In this document: one piece after another, positions 30,644-42,299 of the stretch
Numbering within the stretch: the first letter of the stretch is position 1
How the letters are laid out: every line of letters begins with the position of its first letter
Assembly (NCBI GenBank): GCA_011317545.1
Contig: WUJK01000006.1
Location: forward strand, 1,054,001 to 1,118,000
DNA from: Coniella vitis
Lineage: Eukaryota; Ascomycota; Sordariomycetes; Diaporthales; Schizoparmaceae
Length of the DNA stretch: 64,000 nucleotides
Direction: 5' to 3'
The notes under the pieces: model-generated
What the model was told of the DNA's origin: nothing
Databases searched by the model: none
What the model saw: the letters and a program-made list of their open reading frames with translations, nothing else
Position numbers and translations under genes: made by a program

Positions 30644-33600
30644 CGTTTGCACTCATTACTTCTTGTGCGATATAGGAACGCAAAATGAGATGGATATAAA
30701 AGCCTTCAATCTTCTTCCGGGCGTAAAAAGCTTCCCATATCTTGATATTGATAAGATGTATCGGTCTACACTCGCTGTCGCTGTCTGCTAAACGCAGGGC
30801 TCCCAAGCGGCCCCCGGAAGGCAAGCATATGAAGCATTGTTTCTATCCAGTTCCCAGTAGTTTCCTCAATCCCTTCCTCTCCTCTCACGCGAACAAAACA
30901 TTAACTTGATGCTTTCATTGATCGAACAGATTAAGTAACGTCTTTAATATTCTATTCATCCCGTCCAACACAAAAGACACAGCAGTGTAGTAGATTGTCC
31001 CACCCAACAATCTTCTTGAAACCATAAGAAACCTTGGGTCTTCCAACCTCTGTTCAATAAGTGAGTGTTGAAAATTCATTAGTTCACGCACAATTCAAAA
31101 TGTGCTGCATGGCCAACTCCTAGCCATACTGTCGCCAGCATAGAAACCGATAGAAGCGATGTCCATCAATCCAGAGCGTGAGAAGAAACCACCTACAGAG
31201 TAGATCGCCACACAGAACTCCCCGCTATGAATATTTCTATCTCAACTATGCCATGTGGATTGATTTAACATCTTTCACAACTTCAACACTATTCATTGCA
31301 CAAGCAGAATTTCATTTATTCCAAAATTGGTTACTACATGTAGAGCAAAAAGAGCAATAAGCTAGACAGGCCGATTGAGATATCTTCTGAGCTCCAAAGC
31401 AAGATCGAAAACAACGAATTTGCAAAAATGCTTCTACTACCCAACCTTATCTCCAAAGCTTCATGAAAAAGAAGCAGAAGAAAAGAGACTCTATATGTGG
31501 AGTTGCGTATGAATTTGTATGAACCTATAAAACACAGAAAAGCAGCATTGACTCGAAAAGCATCCATACTCATTCAAACCCATCTTTCCCATCCATACTT
31601 CTAAAGTGTTTGCGAAAACTGATAGTATCTGATTTGACATCCCATCCCACGAATTGAGTCTTACACTTCCTAGCTCGAGTTCACATCGACAACTACACTT
31701 ACTGAAAGACACTTGAAGAAAACGAAACAAGCAGCTATAGCACAGATATAACACAGTTCCCTCTTCGCCCCCTCCCTAAAAAAGACAGAGATAGAAAGAT
31801 GTTCAGTAGTTTTATATAATTAGACCTGTGCTTTCAACAAAGACACATTCTACATTACCAATCATCTCAAAGAATTCCAAGTCCAGGATATTTAGGACTC
31901 TGAGATTATCTGGCTAACTTTTATTAGAATTCTGACCAGATTACTGCCAAACTTGGACGAAGGTGCCATGCATACTATCAGTTCACCCAACAAACAGAAC
32001 CAATAAATGGACAATGACGATCGAACACAGACATCAAGTTAGCAAATGATGTTTCCTCATATTGATGATGACGAGGTTTGAACCAGTGTGCTGGTCCTGA
32101 GGAAATGCTCCTGGCTTCAATTACCCAACACGAAACATGAAGAGGAAGGGGTATGACTCTAAAATGTAATGCAACTATCATTGGAGGACTGGCCTTATCT
32201 CTGCCATATACGATACAAGCACACATCGTGGCTCTCTGACCATTCATACAGTATACCTGAACTGTTGTTGATTCCACAGCATGTCCTTCGCACAAATTAA
32301 AACATGTGAAACGTTGCGCCCGATTGGTATTCATTCAAGATCGAGTTTACCAGGAATTGTCCAATAAGAGACTCGGCTCTCTTTCCAGTCAAGAAAAGTG
32401 AAACGAAACCTCAACTGCCCGCTCCTGGAACTTTGCGTGGGCTGATCAAACGCAGTGCAAGCTGATATGTCAGCTTGTACAGCGTACTGCTGAAGATAAG
32501 ATCCCAACATTGTGTGCGGATAGATGGTGGAAGGTGAGATATAGACTCGGGAGAGGGATGTCTTCCTTTTTTCCCTCTATAATACACTATTACGCCCAGG
32601 GCCCAGAAGCTGTGTTCCCCGGAAGTGCAAGCCCTTGCATATCAAAACCTCCCGTCATCTTTTTGTGGGTGTCACGACTCACAGTGTTCAAGAATCTCGT
32701 TTCGTGACGTTGATTTCAAGGTTGCAAAGCGTGTAAGAAATCTTGTGGACAGGCCATGTGCGGCGTGGCTCAGTAGATCGAGTCTGATAGATCGGCAGCT
32801 GGCTATAGATGCCGAGCAAGAGATCGTCCTCACAGAAAGCTGTGAATAGAATGAGGAGCGGCTAACCTCGTTGACGCAATTTGGCTGACTTCCTCCAAAA
32901 CATTGTTTTCCACGTCTCCGATGCGCATTGCTTCTTTGATCCAGCCCACAAAATGGACGGACAACGATCTTTCCCAATGTCAGACTTTGCTGACGCCATG
33001 CGTGGTAAGCAGGCTTCCGCCAAAGACGGACTCTGCGAAAGTCCGTGATTATGGATGGAAACAAAGCTCTTTCGCCGCCATTTGGCCCAGACGTATGCAA
33101 AAGTGGCAGAGTAGGCTCCACCTAGGACGCAGTCTGCCTTCAACAAGACAGGCTGATAAGCAGGGTCCCGATTACTTGTGCAATCACACCGTCGCCATCA
33201 CAGCCACGAATACTTCGGTGTTACATGCACTTGTAGCCGCCTTCAAAGAAGCACATTCCCGAGAAAGCCAACAAGCAGCAGGCTGTAGATACGCTATTCG
33301 CCACGCCCAACCCCTTGTTTCTTTTCTTCTTCTCTTCTTCTCCTTGCCCCGGGGCATCTGCCATGCCCATGTTGTGCGTCCCAAAGCCCTCGCCTTGTCC
33401 CGACGGAATCCCCACACACTTCTCTCTCGCGGTGGGACAAAAGGCTGATTGCGTTGATATTCAAGTGACGAGTCACATTTCCCTGGATCTAAATCAACAA
33501 CCGCGATGTACTGTGTGCGTGCACGACAGTCTGCTCATTACTTCAGCCCTACAAATAGTTTGTAGCCAGGCAAAGCAGAGGCGGGCAACAACCTCTGAGC

Positions 33601-34485
33601 CTACATAGTATACGGCTTGCTGGAAAATTTTCCGAAACGTGAGTAACGGACTCGTCTTCTGCTCTCACTCCACCTCAGCAGATGTATCCCTGTACGTCCA
33701 AGGGGTGATAGACCAAAAGCTGCCCAGCTCTCATCGCCGACCAAGGCTTGGCAACTTGGCAAGGTGGTCAGTCGCGAGTGAGAGCGAGAAAGAGGAGCGG
33801 GATTTTCGTTCTTTTTTTTTTTTTAACCCAAGCCTCGGACAGCAAGCCTACGTTGTGAGGGATCGGCCTCGAATCGTTTGTTCGAGGAAGCAAGCACGCA
33901 ATGCCACGAACAAGGTACAATCGAGTCGCCTTGACCCTGTGCACAGTGCCATATACATAGTAGGGGCGATATGGACGGGCCCCCCTGCGTCGATCGTGGG
34001 TTCAGCACAATAGCACAGATACATAATATACGGCGAGGTTGGGGGCGATGTTGAAGCGCCCGGTTGCCGTATCTGGTGAGCTGGCGGAAACAAGCCACAG
34101 CAAGGAGAGTGCCAAATCTCTGATCATCGAACGGGATTGCATACTAGGTCTGTCGTACTGCCTATTCTGCAGCAGGCTCTTGCTCATGTACATGAATACA
34201 TAGTACGCGGGGCGATGGACGGTGCGGTAGCCGTGGATGTGGATATGCCCATGTCTTCTTAGGGCACGATACATGATACTTTTTAGCCAGAAAGAGTCCT
34301 TCAGTGCGAGGGGCAGCTTGCTGCATGTATGACTTACTTGTAGAGAGGTGCAGCAGAATTCATTGCACAAGGGGGAGAAGGGGCCCTTGTACTATGTACA
34401 GCACGCATCTGTTGCCGATCACCCGCCCTGGAAGGAAGCAGGATCAGAATTCATCGCCGTGGCCATTCGAGTAGGAGTGTAGACG

Positions 34486-34520
34486 CAGCCAGCCAGCCAG
34501 CGAGCCAGCTAGCCAGCCGG
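34486..34520 (+). repeat. GCCA tetranucleotide repeat
   Basis: Imperfect (AGCC)n run with GAGCC and TAGCC variants. Confidence 0.8.
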
Positions 34521-34972
34521 TTGTTCTTGAGGCTGTCAGGCCATCGAAGCCAGCGCCGACACCTTCACGTCGGGAGACTGCATTGTCAGAAGCAATTAAG
34601 GGGTCCCTGGGTCAGCCGCATAACTAACGAATGCGAACATTGGGGGCACAGTAGAGCGTGAGGGCGCGAGGAGCGAGCGAGCACGGGATTGTGCTGATTG
34701 GCCGGGCTCGAGCAGTGGTCGAGATGGTGGAAGCTTTACAGCATCATGATGGTAACATGATGATAATATGACGATGAAATACACACAGCCTATGGCAGTA
34801 ATTTGTAATTTGCAGGAAAGAGAGGAAGAAAAAAAAAGAAGTGACGGAGAAAAGGGGGGAGTGAGACACTGCGCTGCTGCTGCATCTGCTTCTCTTTTCA
34901 GCTAGGTCTCAAGACGCCCCGGCGACCTGCCTTTGCCTACCCCCTGGCACCATCCCATGGCCTTCGGAGGTC

Positions 34973-35022
34973 GCCTTGGTTCCTTGGTTGCCTTGGTTGC
35001 CATGGTTGCCATGGTTGCCTTG
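34973..35022 (+). repeat. 9-bp minisatellite (TTGCCATGG)n
   Basis: About five tandem copies of TTGCCWTGG, with T/A variation at one position. Confidence 0.85.
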
Positions 35023-35373
35023 TGCTAGCCCCACTTCTTCTCCGCCTTTTCCTTCCTTCTTGTACTATGTATGCCCAAGTGCGTGACTGCTTGCCACACA
35101 CTATGCTACATCGTACTTGCTGCGGGGCGTTTGGCAATGGCTGGGTCCTGGCTGGCCCTGGCTGGCCGCTCCTTCCTTCTCTCACCCCAGCACACGCAAA
35201 ACTTCCGACCGGTGGATCGACGGTGCAGACGGTGGCTTTCCCAACCCCCAAGGCCATTACTAAGTGCCTAACCTATGTATAGTATACGGCTGCTGGGCAG
35301 ACCTGCCTAGGTAGGTAGAAGAGGCCTGCCGTTGCCCCCTCGGGAACAATACTACTATGTATAGCGACAGCAA

Positions 35374-35407
35374 AAAGAAGAAGAAGAAGCAGCAGCAGCA
35401 GCAACAG
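35374..35407 (+). repeat. Compound (AAG)n(CAG)n trinucleotide repeat
   Basis: AAG units run directly into CAG units, outside any recognised gene. Confidence 0.85.
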
Positions 35408-38079
35408 AGCTACCAGCACCGCCTGGCTGGATAAACCACAAACATACCAAGCCAAAGGTTCGATTTCTTTTTCTCTTTCGCCTTCCCTCCCTCTCCCTCC
35501 ATCACCCCCACCCCCCTCTTTTCAGTATCCCTCTCTCTCTGTACTATGTATGGGTGCAAGTTCAACAAATAGACCACCACGCAGGCCGTTGAACTGTGCG
35601 CGATAAGATATGAAGGCCTTGTCAAACTATTAGACCGGCAAATATGCCGACGCTGTGTAATGTCAGCCATGCCAGCACTTGGTAGGGCTGAAGGGAAGGA
35701 TCAACAATTTAAAGGTTGTGTAACCTGCTTGCTTCCAATTGACCCACAACACTTTCATTCGCGGTTGATGTCATTTTTTTTGTCAACAAAAAAGAGAGAG
35801 AGGCCCGACTCTGCTGCTTCAACCTTTCTCTGGACCTCTCTTTTTTGTCCTGCACCTCCCCTCCTGCACCTCCCCTCCTGCTCTTCCTCGCTGACGGGAT
35901 ACGCTCTTCTCTTCATTCCACACAGCCTGCCAGCATGATCATGTACATGGATGGCTCTGCATCTTGCCGTCAAAGAACGGGCACAGCCAGGGCTGCAGAA
36001 GGGAGAGGGGGGTGGATATGTACATGGTAGCCCAAAAATACAAGACGTGCGTCTGTGCGAGTGTGGATAATTAACATACATAGTCTCAAGACCGAAGAGT
36101 ACTTTGGCATCTACCATGTACTATGAGTAGAGAAGGAGGAAAAGCGCAGCATGCCGTCTCCCACACCAGCATGCAGGCGTACATAACAGCCGTTTGAGTT
36201 ACGAACCAGACCAAAACAGCCGTCCAGAGGGGCGGGTCATATCTGCCCATTGCCAAGCCCGGTGCCCTACTTTCAGAAGTGCCGCGTGCATTCTCTTGTT
36301 GTCATTTGGGGCAGAGTGGTCATTTGAGGTCGGTAGATACCAGCCAGCCTCTGTAAGTATGGTGTATCGTGCCATCTCCAAAACCCAAGTGTGCTTGGCT
36401 CTGATAGACGGAATAGAGAGAGCGAGACGTGCCACTGATCAAGGTAAAACTCGTTTGAGATTGCTGTTTCCTTCTCAAGTCCAAGCAACCAAATACGTCC
36501 ACGTCCAAGACGAGAGAGAGAGTGTGTGAAGAAGACTTTTTGGGCAATGAACTGGACCCTGGACTTGGCCCACACCCTTTCGCCTTTCCCCTCCCCCCCA
36601 CACGGCCCGACTCAACCCCACCTAATAAGTAATTCTAAGTATCATTCATGCTTGAGGACCGCTCTGTACATAGTACAGGTATGTACTTGGCATGCTGTAG
36701 GCCTCCAGCTTTCCCCGTTTGGTCGGCGCCGTGGCGCAGCTGCCTCTTCTTCAAACTGCTGTGGGAATCTGTCTCAGCCACACGCATTGCCCGAGCCCAG
36801 AGGGAAGAAGCAAAATAATTCTGATCCCAAAACACGAGAAACAAATTTTGGACTCCCCTCTCCCCGAAGAAAGAAAGAAAGAAAAAAGAAGAAAAGATGG
36901 ACATCAAATCACGTACTATGTAGTAACACTCATCAAGATGAAACCATGTCAAACCTTGCGCATGCCATACGATGGGATTTAACAAGAAAAGAAAGAATAG
37001 ATGCAGAGTGGAGAGAGAGCGTGACCACACAAGAGAAGAAGAAAAAAGAAAACGAGAGATAGCGAATGGGAATCTTAAAAAGGGGTTATTTCCAACATAC
37101 CTATAAGAACAAGTGGTATTTGGAAGATCATCATCACATGCAACATGAAATAATACCCCCATGGGCCAAAATGTACCTACTTGCTGTATGTATGATTTCT
37201 CTTTCTCTCTCAATCTCTCTCTGCATGGGTGTGTGTCCAGCGAAGCGCAAAAAGAGCAAGAAGAGAAATAGAAAACCAGAAAACCCCAATCCCGCGTTGG
37301 TTTCCTTTCCTCTGCGCTAATGTGCATTCTCGCCTTTCCTTTCGCTCTTTCCTCCCTCCCGTCCGGTCCTGCCTTTTGACAGCTGGCTGCGGCTCCGCCT
37401 TTTTTCTTTGTCCCTCCTCGTTCCTTCCCACAACAAAGAGAGGAAGAGAGCCCAAAGCACTGACGTTGAGACTAAACGAGAAAAGCGCACTAGCGGTCCA
37501 ACCTTAATTGGACGTCGTCAAGTTTATTACCCGTTTGTTCTGGGAGATTTTTAAGTGTAAGTTTTCTTTCTCCTTCTTCTTTCTGTTATTGTATTGATTG
37601 TTAGAATAAAATACGATTGTTTGTTATCGGCGCACTAAAAGCCATTATAGAATACAATACTATCTCCTTTGCCCACCTCACAAGACGCCACCGCCAATTG
37701 CATAGCATCAGCCACAGATCAAGGTTTGCGCGCGCACATAATATATGGCATCACTTGATGCCAACGTATCCATATGTTTATGTACATGACATGGCACAGC
37801 AGCGTTTGCAGGTGAGTAATGTACTATTCACACACGCAAAAGTCTCTGCCACTTGCATCATGACTGCTGCTGCTACTGCAAGTCAGATAAGCAGTGCTTC
37901 AGTAGGTACATAGTAGCCCCAAGATACTACTATATATGTACTAGTGGAGTCGACAGGTAAGATATCTGGGTACTTGCTACGTACATGGTACGGCCCGCAA
38001 AAAAACATACATAGTACTACCACTAATACCGTTCAGCCACGTATAATAGATACCTACCTACATATGAGGAGGTATGGGC

Positions 38080-38095
38080 TACATAGTACTATGTA
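38080..38095. repeat. Overlapping TACATAGTA and TACTATGTA copies
   Basis: The two orientations overlap by two bases (38080-38088 and 38087-38095), with TACATAGTA 64 bp to the left at 38008-38016. This is the opposite order from the 16-bp palindromes at 8046 and 62743. Confidence 0.85.
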
Positions 38096-38261
38096 TATAT
38101 GTAGTATCTCTTTATTCCAACCCCACCCCTGTTCAATCTCATGCATCGTCCCGTGTCGGTCGCTAGATTCCCGTCCCCCTTGAAGAAGAAGGAGACGAGG
38201 AAGAAGATGGAGTGTGACCCCATCGAAGAGAATATAAAAGAGGGCACTGTATACTTGGCCT

Positions 38262-38268
38262 CTTTTTT

Positions 38269-38299
<31 letters not shown>

Positions 38300-38305
38300 C
38301 TTTTG
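38262..38305 (+). repeat. T-rich tract interrupted by C
   Basis: Four runs of T separated by single C, followed by (TTTG)n. Confidence 0.85.
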
Positions 38306-39295
38306 TTTGTTTGTTTGTTGAAACGGGACACCTTTTCCTTGCTGCTGCTGGACCTTCTATGTGGCTCTTACTAATTCCCAGCACTACTACTGAACACATT
38401 GTGTATATTAATAAGACTGTATTGAGGAGCCGGTATGGTTGTGTGTTGTACCCAAGTACTGTATACATCTTTTCGATATGTGCATGTGCCAAGTACCAGA
38501 GTACATAGTAAGCAGTGCTGTCTCATTGCGCGGTACACGTACCCAAGTATTGAGAAGTACATGCTATGGGAACCCCCTTCCATCACGTACCCCTTCTTTC
38601 GGTCAAGTAACAGAGACCCTAGGAAAAAGAGGAAAAGAAACAAGAGCTCCAACAATGCAATGAATGGGTCAAGCCACATCCCGTCACCGGCGAGACCCGA
38701 TGGTTGGGTAGTCCTGGTAGTATGCAATGCATCCAAATCTTCTTTGGCCCCTCACTAGCTCTGTACAGAATGCCCATTTTTTTGACCGGTCGGCCGTGAT
38801 TGTCTCGGCGCAGGTCTCGACTTGCCGCCGGTTCTGTTTTGCCTTGCCCAGCTCGGCCAAATAGCCCCCCCCCCCGAGACACTTCTTTTCTTTCCCCCCT
38901 CTTGAATACTTGGGAGTTACCGAGTCTTCGCAGCTAGAGTATGCAGCAAACAGGAAAAGCAATGCACGGAAAGACGTATGATTGTTGCAAATGCTAAGTA
39001 AACCGCTCTTCGCACATGGATACTAACGCTGATCCACTATACCATACAGCTGATACCCTTTTCTCACGTGGCATGCCTGACTCTGAATCCAAGAACATCT
39101 ATTCTTTCTCCTTCTTGAGCCGCTCGGTTTCGTTTGTTGACTCATCCCCTGGCGCAACTGATAAGATCGTTGAGTGTTGAGAACCTGTCTCAGTTTCTGG
39201 CAGAAAATGGCGAAAAGAAAAAAGTCCAAAAAGCGAGTGTTGCGTCTGCGAGTCTTGCGATCAAAAGATGCTTGTATAGAGGCAGAGGTGATTTC

Positions 39296-39322
39296 AAAAA
39301 AAAAAAAAAAAAAAAAAAAAAA
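39296..39322 (+). repeat. Poly(A) run, 27 nt
   Basis: Uninterrupted A run downstream (3') of the vib-1-like gene, which reads on the other strand. Confidence 0.9.
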
Positions 39323-39961
39323 CGTAACGAAATACATTGAAACAAGCGACGGGAACAACAAATAGAAAGAAAGAAGAAGAAGAAAAGAGACTGTAAATCA
39401 AACGGGTATCCCTTGCAAATGCCATGCCATCAGTAATCGTAGACCATTTTCCAACAAAAGCCCGTTTTTTCCCTATCCCATTTCCCGCCTTGAGCGTAAG
39501 GAGGAAGAAAGACCCAAGATTCCTTTGTTCCCCGATCCGTGAAGCCCTGGAAACCGTTGCCCAATTCCCATTCCATGATATTGATTGTCCTTCCATACGC
39601 CTATTAGCCCAGCCCAGCCGAAATAGATCCCGATGTTGCCAAACGTGTCAAAATTTCCTTGGGTGGCAACTTGCGTAGAAGTATTCAGAAGCAAATCAAG
39701 ATGATACGTTTGTACCGACATACAGGAAAAGAAAAAAACGCAGAGGAAAAAGGAAGTGAGAGAAAAGTAAGTGAGGACCGAAAGCGCAAAAGAAGAAAAA
39801 CAGCGATAATGAATCCCGAGCCTAAGAGAAATGAAAAGCAACAACCCGCAAGTCTGTCATGGATGATCCATGTCGACGTGGCATATAGACAGCGTCTCAA
39901 AGGTCCATGGAAGCGAACTTTTGAAGGCCTGGCACAATTTCAAAGACAGAGCCAGATATCA

Positions 39962-41831
39962 TTAGCCCGTCGACGATGTGATCAATGGTGACATGGAAGT
40001 CCGCCACTGTTGTTTGTAGTTGCCCTCCAGGTCGCTTCGAGAAAGGCCTGTTGCCGATGGAGACACCATGACAGTGGGATAATACCCATTCGAACTCGTT
40101 TTGCCCTCGAAACGTCCAGAGCTGACTGACTTGTCAGAGAACAGAGGGCCTGCGTAGAGCTTGGACGTAAGATCAAAGCTAGAGCCGAGATTCCGAAGAC
40201 TGCCGTCTCCTGAGCGACTTGTAGGATGGTGAAACATTTCGATGGGTTGACGCGGATCGTGTTGCGGCTCGATGATGGTTGTAGGAAAGTACTGGTACTT
40301 TTCCGGTTCATGGATGCTCTTTGAGTCTTCGGGGCTCAGCATAGGCTCCATGGGGACTGCTTCGGAGTGACTACGGTAGTGATCCGTCGACCTAGGATCA
40401 TAGCCGCTGAAGCCGCCTCCGAGCCCCTGTGATCCCAAGCCGCCGTACCCACCACCAAAAGCCTGCGGCCCGGTTGGCGGATACCCACCGAGTCCTGTTC
40501 CGCCAGAGCCCGGCCCGCTGCTGGTACTTGCCCTACGCTCGTTTTGATAATGCCCAGGAGACCGCCCACGGACAATCATTTTGGCCGACTTTCGGTGTGC
40601 CACCTTGAAGAACTGGTCATTGCCAGGCGCCTGGTGGCCCACGTCCGCATAGAGCTCCACTACCAAATGATAGTACTGCTGAGCAGCTCTTCGCTTTCCA
40701 TTATTCGCTGTCGCTTGCTTGAACTGGATCCTCTCAAACGTGTGCTCGGTAGGGAACGAGGTGTGGTGTGGCTGGACAGGCTGGCCGTACAGAGACTGCT
40801 CGTAAGTGCGCGAAGATCCCACCAGGCCCAGGTCTGCTCCAGCATAATGGCCCAAAGGATGATGCGCCGACTGAGGCGTCTTCGGGTTGAGACGTATCTT
40901 GTCTGGCGGAGCCATCGGCCCCTTGTCTCGCTTGGGAGTATGCTGGACAAGCTCGATCGCGTGTGCGTCGTTTTCGGCCACCACAGCGGATATGGACATG
41001 GCCCAGCCGGTGACTTGGTAGGATTGGGAGGATCCGTTCGGCATGAAATGCAGAGTGGCCTGATGGTGCGTGGGCGGCGGGAGATGGAACGAGCAGATGC
41101 AAGAAAAATAGTTCCTGCGGTAGCATGTCCAGTCGTTGTCGGCCAAGAAGAAGCCCTTGTCGATGGTCCCTGTGATGTCTGGCTTGATGTGTGTGGATGG
41201 GGCATCCGAGTAGGACAGGACGCCGTGCATCGTCATGCCCTGCAGCGGGGGTATGTTCTGCTGCTGCTTTGGATTGGCGGGATAGGCCATCGTACCTGGA
41301 TGGGTGGTGAAACCAAGATTAGGACTCGGGACTGACGAGATGGGATGGCGGCCGCCGAGTCCACCCGGGGTGAGGTATGGGGGTGATCTCGGGTGGTCCG
41401 ACATTCTCCTGTTGTAGGCAGGCGTTGGTGGTGAGTAGACGTCTCGCGTGCTCAGATGCGTACCTGGATGCGGCAATGTTGTGTTGCGGAGGGCGTGTGC
41501 CATGCCCGGTGCAGAGGTGCTACTTTAGCTGGTGAGCCCAACACAGGATTCGGCCAAGAACAATAACCATCAAGAAGGGGTGCAGACGGCTAGGATCAAG
41601 CCAGAAGGGTGTGCCACATACCTAGAGCCAAGGCGAGGCCTCTGGTCGATATGAGGGAGAAAGGTAGTGGAGGTGGAAGCATAGAAGGAGCTCTCGCTTT
41701 CGGGAGTGTAGGCAGGTGCAGAACTAAAGGCTGACGAATGGCCCGGAGCGTACAGGTTTATGACTGACGGCGAGGGCTGGGCCGAACTCTCGAGGGTCAA
41801 GGGAGAAGTACCGGATTCTTGGCCGTAACTG
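39962..41831 (-). CDS. Ndt80/PhoG-like transcription factor, VIB-1/XprG type (5' end unresolved)
   Basis: Predicted nuclear transcription factor. Neurospora VIB-1 and Aspergillus XprG are needed for heterokaryon incompatibility, extracellular protease production and the response to nutrient limitation. Two exons are supported: 41831-41622 and 41522-39962, joined by a 99-bp intron (GTATGT...AAAG) in phase, giving at least 589 residues. The Ndt80 Ig-fold DNA-binding domain covers about 170-400: GTIDKGFFLADNDWTCYRRN, IELVQHTPKRDKGPM, FERIQFKQATANNGKRRAAQ, FFKVAHRKSAKMIVRGRSP. The flanks are Pro/Ser/Gly-rich. The first exon found begins at an acceptor (CCTGCAG) with two bases of a codon still upstream, so a further 5' exon exists that I could not identify. 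Alternatively translation begins at ATG 41872, reading through that acceptor. It stands alone in a large gene-free stretch. Confidence 0.88.
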
Positions 41832-41925
41832 CTGCAGGTGTACACAATCAGCAAGGCTGCCAATGCTCCCAAGACTCACGGCCCCCAAGAACGACAGAGC
41901 AGGCAAAAGACCACGAGGTAGAGAG

Positions 41926-41955
41926 AGGCAGGCAGGCAGGCAGGCGGGCAGGCAG
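41926..41955 (+). repeat. (AGGC)n tetranucleotide repeat
   Basis: Seven AGGC-type units with one GGGC variant, just upstream of the first identified vib-1-like exon. Confidence 0.85.
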
Positions 41956-42236
41956 AAAGACAGACAGATATGGCAAGCAAGCCTGGTCGACGGCAATGAA
42001 TGCTGTCCCTCGTTGTCCACGCGAGAGAGTCACGGTGCTAGTGTATGACGGATTGTCGTACTGCCAACTAAGATGTCGTACAGGTCACGACGACGGACTA
42101 CAGGATCGGAATGGCTTGGGCCAAGCTCATATGCAGCAGCGAGGTGGAGGGAGGGGTCAGGACGGTTCAAGTAACATTTTTGCTCGCTACAAGCAAATGG
42201 TGACTGCCCTGGGCTCTCGCTTGTGCGTGTAAGGGA

Positions 42237-42299
42237 CGTGTGTGTGCGAGTGTGTGTGTACGTGTGTGAGTGTGTGGTGAGTGTGTGACTGTGTGTACT
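42237..42299 (+). repeat. (GT)n-rich tract
   Basis: Imperfect GT repeat with GA interruptions, followed by a GA repeat (42370-42383). Confidence 0.85.

Larger units (their letters stand above)
30644..39961. other. 9.3-kb region without recognisable genes
   Basis: No open frame with family features on either strand. 30.6-33.2 kb is plain sequence. 33.6-38.5 kb is rich in simple repeats and pyrimidine/purine tracts and holds 14 copies of TACATAGTA/TACTATGTA. It may contain long UTRs or non-coding RNAs, or 3' sequence of the vib-1-like gene; nothing in the sequence decides this. Confidence 0.5.

Noticed and set aside
31978..32334. 118-codon minus-strand open frame in the region right of the retroelement
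   Set aside because: No recognisable domain and no neighbouring exons; likely chance.
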